DNA of 64,000 nucleotides from Mycetocola_A sp015752285 (GCF_015752285.1 NZ_JADOUY010000002.1:558001-622000), one strand, 5' to 3'. Positions 6,577-17,074 are shown, counted from the first letter of the stretch. Notes: generated from the sequence alone by a model not told the origin. Translations and numbers: made by a program.

Positions 6577-9123
6577 TTGCCTGGAGAAAACCTCACCCGC
6601 GCCGAAGCACAGGAACGAGCCTCGCTCGTCTCCACCCAGAGCTATGAGATCGCCCTCGACCTCACCACAGGCCCGGAGACGTTCCGGTCGACGACCACCG
6701 TGCGATTCACCGCGACTCCCGGGGCGTCGACCTTCATCGACGCGATCACCCGCACGGTCCACGCGGTGACCCTCAACGGCACGAGCCTCGATCCTGCTGT
6801 CGTGAGTGACGGCATCCGCATCGCCCTCGACGACCTGCAGGCCGAGAACGTCCTCACCGTCGACGCCGACATGATCTACATGAACACCGGAGAAGGACTT
6901 CACCGCTTCGTCGACCCGGTCGACGGTGAGGTGTACCTCTACAGCCAGTTCGAGGTCCCGGACTCCCGACGGATGTACACCGTCTTCGAGCAGCCGGACC
7001 TCAAGGCCACCTTCCAGTTCACCGTCACCGCCCCTGACCACTGGGAGATCATCTCCAACTCCCCCAGCCCTGAAGCAGTGCGGGCCACAGCTGGCAGCAA
7101 GACCTGGGCGTTCGAGCCCACAGACGTGATGTCGAGCTACATCACCGCGATCATCGCCGGACCGTACGACTCCGTGCGCAGCGAACTCACCTCGAGCGAC
7201 GGACGCACCATCCCGCTCGGCGTGTTCTGCCGCAAGAGCCTCACGCAGTACCTCGACGCTGACTACATCTTCGAAAAGACCCGCCAGGGCTTTACATACT
7301 TCGAGTCGAAGTTCGACTACCCGTACCCGTTCCCCAAGTACGACCAGCTCTTCGTTCCCGAATACAACGCCGGAGCGATGGAACACGCAGGTGCTGTGAC
7401 GTTCACCGAGGCATACATCTTCCGGTCGAAGGTGACGGATGCCATCAAGGAGCGTCGCGTCGTCACGATCCTGCACGAGCTGGCGCACATGTGGTTCGGC
7501 GACCTCGTCACGATGAAGTGGTGGAACGACCTCTGGCTCAACGAGTCGTTCGCCGAGTGGGCGTCGACGATCGCCGTTGCCGAGGCCACCGAGTGGACCG
7601 AGGCCTGGACGACCTTCAACGCCATGGAGAAGAGCTGGGCATACCGTCAGGACCAGCTTCCGTCCACCCACCCCATCGTCGCCACTATCAACGATCTCGA
7701 AGACGTCCAGGTCAACTTCGACGGCATCACCTATGCCAAGGGCGGTTCGGTGCTCAAGCAGCTCGTCGCCTGGGTCGGGATCGACGCGTTCTACGCCGGA
7801 GTATCCGCCTACTTCAAGAAACATGCGTGGGGCAACACCGAACTGGTCGACCTGCTCACCGAGCTCGAGACGGCATCCGGTCGTGACCTCAGCGGTTGGG
7901 GCAAGCTGTGGCTCGAGACCGCAGGCGTGAACACGCTGCGTCCCGAGATCGCTGTGGACGACGACGGTGTCATCACCGGCTTCACGGTGCTGCAGAGCGC
8001 GGTGGCCGAGTACCCGACGATCCGACCTCACCGTCTCGCGATCGGCTTCTACAACCGGGTCGGCGACAGGTTGGTCCGTGAGGACAGGCTCGAACTCGAC
8101 GTCGACGGCGAGCGGACGGATGTTCCTCAACTCGTCGGCAGGAAACGCCCGGACCTCGTCCTGCTGAACGACGACGACCTCGCCTACGCGAAGATCCGAC
8201 TCGACAAGGACTCACTGGCCGTCGCCACCTCGTCGCTCTCCGCGATCGAGGACCCGCTCGCCCGCTCTCTCGTCTGGGCTGCGGCGTGGGACGCCACCCG
8301 CGACGCCGAGACGGCCGCTCAGGACTACGTTCGTCTCGTGCTGGGCAACATCGCAACCGAGACCGAGTCAACGACGATCAGGACCACGCTCAACCAGCTC
8401 GTGCTCGCGGCGACGCAGTACGTCACCCCGGATGCACGCGACCGCGTGGTCCGTGAGGTCGGCGACGCACTCTGGACACTCGCGCAGGGTGCTGAGTCCG
8501 GTTCCGACGCCCAGTTCCAGTTCGTGAAGTTCTTCGCCGGTGTCGCATCGACCGGCGCGCACTTCGACGTCATCGGGGGGCTGCGCTCCGGGACGACCCG
8601 CCTCGACGGACTCGAGATCGACACCGACCTCGACTGGGAGCTGCTGACGGCGCTCACCGCTGGCGGCGCCGCGTCGAGTGATGATGTGGATGCCGCGCTT
8701 GCCGGCGACAACACGGCGAACGGAGCGAAGGCTGCGGCCCTCGCCCGCGCGGCAATCCCGACCCTCGAAGCGAAGCGTGCCGCGTGGGCATCCGTCGTCG
8801 ACACCGACGCGGCGCCGAACGCGATCGTGCAGTGGACGGGTATCGGATTCCAGCGAGCTCGTGACAAGGACGTACTCGCGTCGTTCATCCCGGACTACTT
8901 CGAGATGTTGCAGCGCATCTGGGACTCGCGCAGCTACAAGATCGCCGAGTACCTCGTCATGGGCCTGTACCCGGCGCCGCTCGCCAACGCCGAACTCCGC
9001 GACGCAACAGTGGCCTGGCTCGAGAAGAACGTCGAGCCGCCTGCGCTTCGCCGCATCGTCGTCGAGAACCTCGCCGGTGTCGAGCGCTCGATCAAGGCGC
9101 AGGAGCGGGACGCGCAGGCGTAA
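6577..9123 (+). CDS. pepN: aminopeptidase N, M1 family zinc metallopeptidase
   Basis: An 848-residue cytosolic M1 aminopeptidase that removes N-terminal residues from peptides. The zinc site is complete: H300-E301-x2-H304-x18-E323 (HELAHMWFGD ... NESFAEW). The exopeptidase motif normally GAMEN reads GAMEH here (266-270). The C-terminal ERAP1-like helical domain spans roughly 480-840. The start is a TTG with a good AAAGGAG seven bases upstream (6563-6569); the frame is open further upstream but into the divergent promoter region. TACGCT at 6516-6521 is a plausible -10 box. Position beside the DsbA gene matches Rv2467. Confidence 0.95.
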   Translation: MPGENLTRAEAQERASLVSTQSYEIALDLTTGPETFRSTTTVRFTATPGASTFIDAITRTVHAVTLNGTSLDPAVVSDGIRIALDDLQAENVLTVDADMIYMNTGEGLHRFVDPVDGEVYLYSQFEVPDSRRMYTVFEQPDLKATFQFTVTAPDHWEIISNSPSPEAVRATAGSKTWAFEPTDVMSSYITAIIAGPYDSVRSELTSSDGRTIPLGVFCRKSLTQYLDADYIFEKTRQGFTYFESKFDYPYPFPKYDQLFVPEYNAGAMEHAGAVTFTEAYIFRSKVTDAIKERRVVTILHELAHMWFGDLVTMKWWNDLWLNESFAEWASTIAVAEATEWTEAWTTFNAMEKSWAYRQDQLPSTHPIVATINDLEDVQVNFDGITYAKGGSVLKQLVAWVGIDAFYAGVSAYFKKHAWGNTELVDLLTELETASGRDLSGWGKLWLETAGVNTLRPEIAVDDDGVITGFTVLQSAVAEYPTIRPHRLAIGFYNRVGDRLVREDRLELDVDGERTDVPQLVGRKRPDLVLLNDDDLAYAKIRLDKDSLAVATSSLSAIEDPLARSLVWAAAWDATRDAETAAQDYVRLVLGNIATETESTTIRTTLNQLVLAATQYVTPDARDRVVREVGDALWTLAQGAESGSDAQFQFVKFFAGVASTGAHFDVIGGLRSGTTRLDGLEIDTDLDWELLTALTAGGAASSDDVDAALAGDNTANGAKAAALARAAIPTLEAKRAAWASVVDTDAAPNAIVQWTGIGFQRARDKDVLASFIPDYFEMLQRIWDSRSYKIAEYLVMGLYPAPLANAELRDATVAWLEKNVEPPALRRIVVENLAGVERSIKAQERDAQA

Positions 9124-9133
9124 CATCACCACC

Positions 9134-9197
9134 CGCGAGTTGCTGGGTTTGACAGGGTCAGCCGCATGCTGCACCCCCTCAAACCCAGCAACTCGCG
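9134..9197. repeat. 64-nt REP-like palindrome between pepN and mscS
   Basis: A perfect 19-bp outer stem (CGCGAGTTGCTGGGTTTGA, 9134-9152, against 9179-9197) encloses further pairing (GGGT/ACCC, CAGC/GCTG) and a 5-nt loop. It starts 10 nt after the pepN stop and could serve as a terminator, but it lacks a T-run and is longer than needed. It looks like a palindromic intergenic repeat unit. No second copy with this sequence was seen in the window. Confidence 0.7.
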
Positions 9198-9231
9198 ACA
9201 AAGGTCCAGCATTCGTCCAGTAGCCCCTCAG

Positions 9232-9237
9232 TAGAAT
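9232..9237 (+). promoter_or_regulatory. -10 box for leaderless mscS-glbO mRNA
   Basis: TAGAAT is followed by 7 nt and then the ATG at 9245. There is no Shine-Dalgarno sequence, so transcription probably starts at the A of the start codon. Confidence 0.55.
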
Positions 9238-9244
9238 CGTGGCA

Positions 9245-10258
9245 ATGAACATGACTGACTTCTGGGCGATGGTCGACGCCTTCTTCCTGACTCCCCTTGG
9301 CCGGCTCGTTGCGATCGCCATCATCATCGTCGGCGCTTTCATCGCGGCCTGGCTGATGCATTTCGTCATCCGCCGCGTCGTCAACCAGATCGTGTCTGGT
9401 GTGAAGAAGAACCAGGGTGCCGAAGACACCCAGGCTCTCAACGTCTCGCCGCTCGCCGCTGTGCGCCTGGTGCAGCGGACACGCACTCTCGGCACGGTGC
9501 TCGGAAACATCGTCAACGTCACCGTGGTGATCATCACCATCGTGCTCGTCGTGAACCAGATCGACCAGAACATCATCGGGTCGCTTGCGCTGCTCACCGC
9601 CGCGCTCGGTGCCGGTCTGGGTTTCGGTGCTCAGAACATCGTCAAGGACGTGCTCAACGGCCTGTTCATGGTGATGGAGGATCAGCTCGGTGTCGGTGAC
9701 GTCGTCGACCTCGGCCCCGCGACCGGTGTCGTCGAACGGGTCGGCATCCGCATCACCCAGGTCCGCGACGTCAACGGCACACTGTGGTTCGTGCGCAACG
9801 GTGAGATCCTGCGCGTCGGCAACATGTCACAGGGCTGGGCGCGGGTCATCATCGACCTCGCCGTGCCATACGACACCGACGTCGAGGCCGTTCAGGACCG
9901 GATGCTCGACGCCGCTTCCGCACTCGCCCAGGACCCGAAGTGGCGCAGCCGCATCCTCGAACGTCCCGAACTGTGGGGCATCGAGTCGATCTCGGAGGAC
10001 GCCCTCGTCATCCGGCTCGTCATCAAGACCCGCCCGCCGGCGAAGGATGACGTCGCCCGCGAACTCCGCACCCGGCTGAAGGCGGCGACCGACGAACTCG
10101 GAGTCCAGCTGCCATCGCTCAAAAGCGTCGTGCTCGAAGGCTTCGACGGTGCGGCATCCGTCACCGGTGCACGCCCTCCGCGCACCAAGCCAGTCAAGGT
10201 CGTCAACGAGGCGCCGCCCGCGCCACGCAAGGCGAAGAAAGCACCGCAACAATCATGA
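9245..10258 (+). CDS. MscS family mechanosensitive ion channel
   Basis: A 337-residue small-conductance mechanosensitive channel that would open under hypo-osmotic shock. Three hydrophobic segments lie in the first ~130 residues, followed by the MscS pore-lining helix and beta-domain signature ALGAGLGFGAQNIVKD and VMEDQLGVGDVVDLG. The C-terminus is a basic Pro/Lys-rich tail (KPVKVVNEAPPAPRKAKKAP). The ATG at 9245 fits the leaderless promoter; GTG at 9239 or ATG at 9251 are alternatives. Its stop overlaps the start of the globin gene (ATGA), so the two proteins are translationally coupled. Confidence 0.9.
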   Translation: MNMTDFWAMVDAFFLTPLGRLVAIAIIIVGAFIAAWLMHFVIRRVVNQIVSGVKKNQGAEDTQALNVSPLAAVRLVQRTRTLGTVLGNIVNVTVVIITIVLVVNQIDQNIIGSLALLTAALGAGLGFGAQNIVKDVLNGLFMVMEDQLGVGDVVDLGPATGVVERVGIRITQVRDVNGTLWFVRNGEILRVGNMSQGWARVIIDLAVPYDTDVEAVQDRMLDAASALAQDPKWRSRILERPELWGIESISEDALVIRLVIKTRPPAKDDVARELRTRLKAATDELGVQLPSLKSVVLEGFDGAASVTGARPPRTKPVKVVNEAPPAPRKAKKAPQQS

Positions 10259-10647
10259 GCGACCTTCTCTCGAGCACCTTCTACGCCGAGGTCGGCGGAC
10301 GCCAGACGTTCGAGAAACTCTGCCGCGAGTTCTACAAGGGTGTCGCGGACGATCCGGTCCTCAAACCGATGTACCCGGAAGAGGACCTCGGCCCGGCCGC
10401 CGAGCGGCTCACAATGTTCCTCGAACAGTACTGGGGCGGTCCGACGACCTACAGCGACCAGCGCGGCCACCCTCGACTCCGCATGAGGCACATGCCGTTC
10501 AAGGTCAACCCGGATGCTCGTGATCGCTGGCTCCTGCACATGCGCGCCGCCGTCGACACCCTCGAGCTTTCGCCGCTCCACGAGGCAACCCTGTGGGATT
10601 ATCTCGAGCGGGCGGCGCAGGCGATGGTCAACACGTTCGACGAGTAG
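10255..10647 (+). CDS. glbO: group II truncated hemoglobin (TrHbO)
   Basis: A 130-residue 2-on-2 globin, probably heme-binding and acting in O2/NO or redox chemistry near the membrane. The group II signature YWGGPTTYSDQRGHPRLRMR leads to the proximal histidine His79 (RMRHMPF). The aromatic distal pocket is visible in REFYKGV (B helix) and Trp92 at the G8 position. Length and motifs match M. tuberculosis GlbO (Rv2470), which also lies near pepN. It is coupled by a 4-nt overlap to the MscS gene, an arrangement that suggests membrane association. Confidence 0.94.
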   Translation: MSDLLSSTFYAEVGGRQTFEKLCREFYKGVADDPVLKPMYPEEDLGPAAERLTMFLEQYWGGPTTYSDQRGHPRLRMRHMPFKVNPDARDRWLLHMRAAVDTLELSPLHEATLWDYLERAAQAMVNTFDE

Positions 10648-10671
10648 CTGCAGGCAGCCACGCGCTTCTCC

Positions 10672-10677
10672 TAGCAT
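10672..10677 (+). promoter_or_regulatory. -10 box upstream of the flavin dehydrogenase
   Basis: TAGCAT would place the transcription start near 10684, about 40 nt before the ATG at 10725, which has its own AAGGAG. Confidence 0.4.
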
Positions 10678-10724
10678 GAGTGCACCGGCCGGCGATGGAG
10701 CCCCTGGTTGAAGGAGCTCACTCA

Positions 10725-12398
10725 ATGCCTGCACTCTCGCCAACACCTACCTCCGCCGACGTGATCGTCGTCGGAGCCGGCCTCGCCGGACTCGTCGCCG
10801 CTGCGGAACTCTCCGATGCCGGCAAACGGGTGATCATCGTCGATCAGGAGCCGCAGGCGACACTCGGCGGCCAGGCGCACTGGTCGTTCGGTGGACTGTT
10901 CCTCGTCGACACCCCAGAGCAACGACGGATGGGAATCCGGGATTCGCACGCCCTCGCCTGGCAGGACTGGGAGGGCTCAGCGGGGTTCGACCGCCCTGAA
11001 GACGAGTGGGGCCGCCGCTGGGCGGAGGCATACGTCGACTTCGCGGCCGGAGACAAACGCTCCTGGCTGGGCGAACAGGGCATCGGATTCTTCCCCGTCG
11101 TCGGCTGGGCCGAGCGAGGAGCGGGAACCGCGTTCGGTCACGGCAACTCGGTTCCCCGATTCCACATCGTCTGGGGAACCGGCCCGGCCATCGTCGAACC
11201 GTTCCTGCGGCGGGTACAGGCCGGCATGGGCAGCGGTCGGGTGCATCTTCTGTCCCGCCACCGTGTCGACGACCTGATCCTCACAAACGGTGCGGTGACC
11301 GGTGTCGGCGGCAGGATCCTCGAACCGTCGAACGTCCGGCGCGGCGAGGCGAGCTCGCGAAAGGTCGTCGGAGACTTCGAGCTCTCGGCCGACGCCGTCG
11401 TCATCACCACCGGCGGGATCGGCGGCAACCATGACCTCGTGCGGGCAAGCTGGCCGGAACGACTCGGTACCCCTCCTGCGTCGATGCTCTCCGGCGTCCC
11501 GGCGCACGTCGACGGCCGGGGACTCGGGATCGCCCAGCGCGCAGGTGCCCGGCTCGTCAACGGCGACAGGATGTGGCACTACACCGAAGGCATCACGAAC
11601 TGGGATCCGGTCTGGGCTGCGCACGGCATCCGGATCCTCCCCGGTCCGTCATCGTTGTGGCTGGATGCCACTGGGATTCGGCTTCCCGCTCCCCTGTTCC
11701 CCGGGTTCGACACCTTGGGGACCCTCGAACACATCGTGGCCACCGGTCACGACCACAGCTGGTTCGTGCTGACCCAGAAGATCATCGAGAAGGAGTTCGC
11801 GCTGTCCGGCAGCGAACAGAACCCGGATCTGACCGGCAAGGATGTGAAACTCCTGCTCAAGCGCGTCGCGCCGGGCGCACCGGGGCCGGTCGAGGCGTTC
11901 AAGAACAAGGGTGAGGACTTCGTCGTCGCCGACACCCTCACCGAACTGCTCGCCGGCATGCAACGGCTCTCCGCGGGCGCTCCGCTCGACCTGAAACGGG
12001 TGGAGAACGAGATCCGCTGGCGCGACGCCCAGCTCGACAACGACTTCTCGAAGGACGCCCAGATCACCGCGGTGCGCGGCGCCCGCTCGTATCGCGGCGA
12101 CAAGCTGATCAGGGTCGCCAGCCCACACAAGCTGCTCGACCCGAAGGCCGGCCCGCTCATCGCCGTGAAATTGCACATCCTCACCCGTAAAAGCCTCGGC
12201 GGGATCCAAACCGACCTGTCAGGGCGCGCACTGGCCGAGAACGGCAGTCCGGTTGCCGGCCTGTACGCGGCCGGCGAGGCGAGCGGGTTCGGCGGCGGCG
12301 GCGTGCACGGCTACCGGGCACTCGAGGGCACGTTCCTCGGCGGATGTCTCTTCACCGGTCGCACGGTCGGGCGAGCGATCGCCGCGCAGCTCAGCTGA
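10725..12398 (+). CDS. FAD-binding dehydrogenase (fumarate reductase/KstD-like flavoprotein, COG3573 type)
   Basis: A 557-residue FAD_binding_2 family flavoprotein. The Rossmann motif VIVVGAGLAGLVAAAEL is at residues 13-29, and the C-terminal FAD-binding segment reads GLYAAGEASGFGGGGVHGYRA. The family includes fumarate reductases, 3-ketosteroid dehydrogenases and L-aspartate oxidase, but this branch (like Rv0785) has no established substrate. The cap-domain insertion around 150-330 is typical. ATG at 10725 has AAGGAG 8 nt upstream; earlier in-frame ATGs at 10680 and 10695 lack one. It ends 20 nt before an aminoglycoside-phosphotransferase-fold gene. Confidence 0.83.
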   Translation: MPALSPTPTSADVIVVGAGLAGLVAAAELSDAGKRVIIVDQEPQATLGGQAHWSFGGLFLVDTPEQRRMGIRDSHALAWQDWEGSAGFDRPEDEWGRRWAEAYVDFAAGDKRSWLGEQGIGFFPVVGWAERGAGTAFGHGNSVPRFHIVWGTGPAIVEPFLRRVQAGMGSGRVHLLSRHRVDDLILTNGAVTGVGGRILEPSNVRRGEASSRKVVGDFELSADAVVITTGGIGGNHDLVRASWPERLGTPPASMLSGVPAHVDGRGLGIAQRAGARLVNGDRMWHYTEGITNWDPVWAAHGIRILPGPSSLWLDATGIRLPAPLFPGFDTLGTLEHIVATGHDHSWFVLTQKIIEKEFALSGSEQNPDLTGKDVKLLLKRVAPGAPGPVEAFKNKGEDFVVADTLTELLAGMQRLSAGAPLDLKRVENEIRWRDAQLDNDFSKDAQITAVRGARSYRGDKLIRVASPHKLLDPKAGPLIAVKLHILTRKSLGGIQTDLSGRALAENGSPVAGLYAAGEASGFGGGGVHGYRALEGTFLGGCLFTGRTVGRAIAAQLS

Positions 12399-12418
12399 CC
12401 GTTCGCCATACTGGAGGC

Positions 12419-13306
12419 ATGGCCACGACACCGCCCGCCGAGGTCGACATCACCGCTGAACTCGTCCGCCGGCTGCTGGAAGATCAGCACCCCGACCTGG
12501 CGTCCCAGCCGCTTCGTCCTGAGGCCTCCGGCTGGGACAACAGCGTCTACCGCCTCGGTTCCGCCCTCTCGGTGCGTCTTCCTCGCCGCTCACTCGCGGC
12601 GGGTCTCCTGCTCAGTGAACAGCGGTGGCTGCCCACCATCGCCGCCCTTGTTCCTGTGGCCGTCCCTGCGCCGGTGCGGACCGGCATCCCGACTTCGTAC
12701 TACCCGTGGTCCTGGAGCATCACCCCGTGGTTCCCCGGTGCGACCGTTGCCTCGGTGCCGCGCGAGGAGCGGTCGGCTTTCGCCGAGACCCTCGGCCAGG
12801 TCATCGTCGCCCTCGGCCAGCACGCCCCTCATGACGCCCCCGTCAACCCGTATCGCGGAGTGCCCCTGGCAGCCAGGGATGCCTCCGTGCGCGAACGGCT
12901 CAGCTCCGGCCTGATCCCGCACGCGGATGCCGCTGAGCGGCTCTGGAACGACGCCATCGCGCAGCCGACATGGTCCGGTGCGCCGCTCTGGGTACACGGT
13001 GACCTTCACCCGGCGAACCTGATCGCCGCAGACGGGGCATTGTGCTCCGTGATCGATTTCGGCGACCTCACCAGCGGCGACCCGGCGACGGACCTCGCCG
13101 CAGCATGGCTGGTCTTCGACCCCGCCGGTCGCGCGCGATTCCGCCTCGCGGTCGACGCAGGCCGACCGACCGACCTGACGACCTGGCGGCGTGCGGCCGG
13201 CTGGGCACTCGTGCTGTCCACGGCATTGCTCGTCGCCTCGGACGACGCACCCGTTCTCAGGCAGATCGGAGCCGAAACGCTGCAGGAGCTGTTGCGGGAC
13301 TCGTGA
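12419..13306 (+). CDS. aminoglycoside phosphotransferase (APH) family kinase
   Basis: A 295-residue protein with the APH/choline kinase fold. Brenner's catalytic motif is VHGDLHPANL (His193, Asp195), and the Mg-binding DFGD motif follows at Asp213. Most members of this branch in actinobacteria are not proven resistance enzymes; the substrate could be a small-molecule alcohol or a sugar. ATG at 12419 is preceded by CATACT six bases upstream, and GGAGG sits too close to the start for a normal ribosome binding site, so the mRNA may be leaderless. Confidence 0.78.
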   Translation: MATTPPAEVDITAELVRRLLEDQHPDLASQPLRPEASGWDNSVYRLGSALSVRLPRRSLAAGLLLSEQRWLPTIAALVPVAVPAPVRTGIPTSYYPWSWSITPWFPGATVASVPREERSAFAETLGQVIVALGQHAPHDAPVNPYRGVPLAARDASVRERLSSGLIPHADAAERLWNDAIAQPTWSGAPLWVHGDLHPANLIAADGALCSVIDFGDLTSGDPATDLAAAWLVFDPAGRARFRLAVDAGRPTDLTTWRRAAGWALVLSTALLVASDDAPVLRQIGAETLQELLRDS

Positions 13307-13308
13307 CG

Positions 13309-13962
13309 TCAGATGCCCCGTCCGACGCGAGCGAGCACGTGACCGCGGCGCGGGCTCGCCCTGATCCACCCACCGGACGCGTACAACGGAATCTCCTCTT
13401 CGCCGACAAGGAACCCGAGGCTGGCCGCGGCGAACGCGATACCAGACGGGGCTGCGATGTCGGCGAGAGGTCGCGCCCAGACCTCTGATCTGACCTTCTG
13501 CACGATCAGGTCTCCGGCGTTCTCGGGAACAGCACGGGCGACCTCGCCTGCTCCGTCGCGGGCGACGAGTTCGAGGGCGACGGAACTCACGGTACCGATC
13601 GCCTCCCACTCCCCGCGCGGCGGTGCGATACCCGACCAGCTGGTCCGCACGTCGTTGGGAGGGAGGGGTAACGACGGGCTCACCACATCGTCGCCGAGCA
13701 GCGCCAGCCTGTCTGACAGCGCTGCTGGGGCCACCACGCGGTCGAAGACGGCCCCGGATGCTTCGGCGAAGGTCCGCAATCCCAAAATGGTCGGGCTCGT
13801 GTCGAGCAGCCCGCGCGGATGCAGGACAGCCGCGTACACGGCGAGCACCCCGCCTCCGGCGATCACCCGCACGGCGGTGTCATCGAGAAGTCGGGCGCGC
13901 GCGAGGTAGACCCGGAGGTCGGCCGCGGCGTGGGCATCCTGCAGCGTGATCACGTCATTCAT
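13309..13962 (-). CDS. conserved hypothetical protein
   Basis: A 217-residue soluble protein of unknown function. It has no signal peptide or membrane segment. The N-terminal half is alanine/leucine rich (residues 10-60, likely helical), and the C-terminal region contains VRSEVWARPLADIAAPSGIAFAA and a glycine-rich GGWIRASPRRGHV end. I recognise no catalytic motif. Its stop is 2 nt beyond the stop of the convergent kinase gene, and it is divergent from tesB. Coding statistics and position argue that it is a real gene. Confidence 0.7.
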   Translation of the reverse strand: MNDVITLQDAHAAADLRVYLARARLLDDTAVRVIAGGGVLAVYAAVLHPRGLLDTSPTILGLRTFAEASGAVFDRVVAPAALSDRLALLGDDVVSPSLPLPPNDVRTSWSGIAPPRGEWEAIGTVSSVALELVARDGAGEVARAVPENAGDLIVQKVRSEVWARPLADIAAPSGIAFAAASLGFLVGEEEIPLYASGGWIRASPRRGHVLARVGRGI

Positions 13963-14031
13963 CTGCTGTCTAAACTACCTAACGGGCCGGTGCGATCCCG
14001 ACCGTGCCCTGCCCTCCACGATCGGAGAACG

Positions 14032-14922
14032 ATGACAGACCCCCTCGCGTCCCTGTTGCACGCACTCGACCTGTCGGACAGCGGCGCACGGACCAGCGAG
14101 GACATCTTCACCGGACCGTCGCAGTGGATGCCCGGCGGTCGTGTGTACGGTGGCCAGGTTCTCGCGCAGTCGGTCATGGCGGCATCCCGCACCACCGAAG
14201 AACACCGGGTCGTCCATTCGATGCACGGCTACTTCCTGCGCCCGGGTGATGTGAACCAGCCGATCACTTTCAGCGTCGATCGTATCCACGACGGGCGGTC
14301 GTTCTCGACCAGGCGCACCCAGGCTTACCAGAACGGTCTCCCGATCCTGTCGATGATCGCCTCGTTCCAGGACGTCGACGAGGGTCTCGACCACCAGACC
14401 CCGATGCCTGAGGGTTATCCGGAACCGGAGGACCTCCCGACCACCGCCGAGTTCCTGGCTCACGTCGACCACCCCGTTGCGCGCTCCTGGGCCGGCGACC
14501 GGCCATTCGACATCCGCCACGTGCCCTCCCCGATCTACCTGTCGGTCGATGGCGAGCACACGGCCACGAACGCCGTGTGGGTGAAGGCGATCGGCGAGCT
14601 CCCTGACGACGAAAACCTGCACCGCGCCGCACTCGCGTATGCGAGCGACTACCCGCTGCTCGAGTCGATCCTGCGGCGGCACGGCCTGCCATGGATGACT
14701 CGGGACCTCAAGGTCGCGAGCCTCGATCACGCGATGTGGTGGCACCGCTCGGTTCGGGTCGACCAATGGCTTCTCTATGTGCAGGAGTCGCCGAGCGCGT
14801 CTGGCGGGCGCGGACTGGCACAGGGTCGCTTCTATTCGCGGGAGGGGCAGCTCGTGGCCAGCGTCGCCCAGGAGGGCATGGTCCGGGTTCCGCCCGCCCT
14901 CTCAGAGGGTGAATCGGACTAA
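14032..14922 (+). CDS. tesB: acyl-CoA thioesterase II
   Basis: Hydrolyses acyl-CoA to free acid and CoA. The 296-residue protein is a tandem double hot-dog of normal TesB length. Family segments visible are GRVYGGQVLAQSVMAA (residues 42-57), HSMHGYFLRPGD and, in the second domain, SLDHAMWWHRSVRVDQWLLY with the catalytic Asp of the second hot-dog. ATG at 14032 has GGAGA 4-5 nt upstream. The 3' end overlaps the convergent 4HBT thioesterase gene by 4 nt. Confidence 0.93.
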   Translation: MTDPLASLLHALDLSDSGARTSEDIFTGPSQWMPGGRVYGGQVLAQSVMAASRTTEEHRVVHSMHGYFLRPGDVNQPITFSVDRIHDGRSFSTRRTQAYQNGLPILSMIASFQDVDEGLDHQTPMPEGYPEPEDLPTTAEFLAHVDHPVARSWAGDRPFDIRHVPSPIYLSVDGEHTATNAVWVKAIGELPDDENLHRAALAYASDYPLLESILRRHGLPWMTRDLKVASLDHAMWWHRSVRVDQWLLYVQESPSASGGRGLAQGRFYSREGQLVASVAQEGMVRVPPALSEGESD

Positions 14923-15391
14923 CGCCGTTTGGCGAATGCCACCGGATCTTCGAGGTAGCGTGTCCAGGCGGTGCGCTCCTCATCGGTGATGCGGCGAGGC
15001 CGTGACGTCTCGGCGTCCACGAGCACGATCGTGCTTGTGGCACGCGCGTACAGCGGCTGGTCGCCTCCTGCCGGGCCGTAGACCTCGTAGTCGACCTCGA
15101 GGCTCGCCCCGCCGAGGTTGCCGATCCATACCTGAACGTCGAGCGGCTGGCGCTGGTACGGGATCGGCGCGAGGTACTCGACCTCGTGCCTGGCGATGAG
15201 CGTGATCGTATTCGACCCGGCTTCCGCCTCGATCAGGGCCATGCCCGAGTCCACGTCTCCGCCTTCACTGCCATCACGCCAGAACACACGGACGCGCGCC
15301 TCTTCCAGCAGTCGCATCAGCTCCACGTTGTTCACGTGGTTGTATGCGTCGAGGTCGCCCCAGCGGAGGTGGATCGGGACGTGGACCCTCA

Positions 15392-15392
<1 letters not shown>
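14919..15392 (-). CDS. acyl-CoA thioesterase, 4HBT/YbgC-like hot-dog family
   Basis: A 157-residue single hot-dog thioesterase. The signature RWGDLDAYNHVNNVELMRLLEE (residues about 9-30) carries the catalytic aspartate of the 4-hydroxybenzoyl-CoA thioesterase group. The start ATG (15392) shares its A with the stop codon of ettA upstream (TGATG), so translation is probably coupled. A longer upstream reading frame is only the shadow of ettA. The specific acyl substrate is unknown. Confidence 0.88.

Positions 15393-17074
<1,682 letters not shown>

Noticed and set aside
6547..8130. A 527-codon open frame on the minus strand opposite pepN
   Set aside because: It is a Val/Asp/Gly-rich shadow of the M1 peptidase gene; the plus strand encodes a complete zinc site.
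12419..13306. An aminoglycoside resistance gene
   Set aside because: Only the broad APH fold is visible. Many chromosomal members phosphorylate other substrates, and no mobile element is nearby, so a resistance call is not supported.
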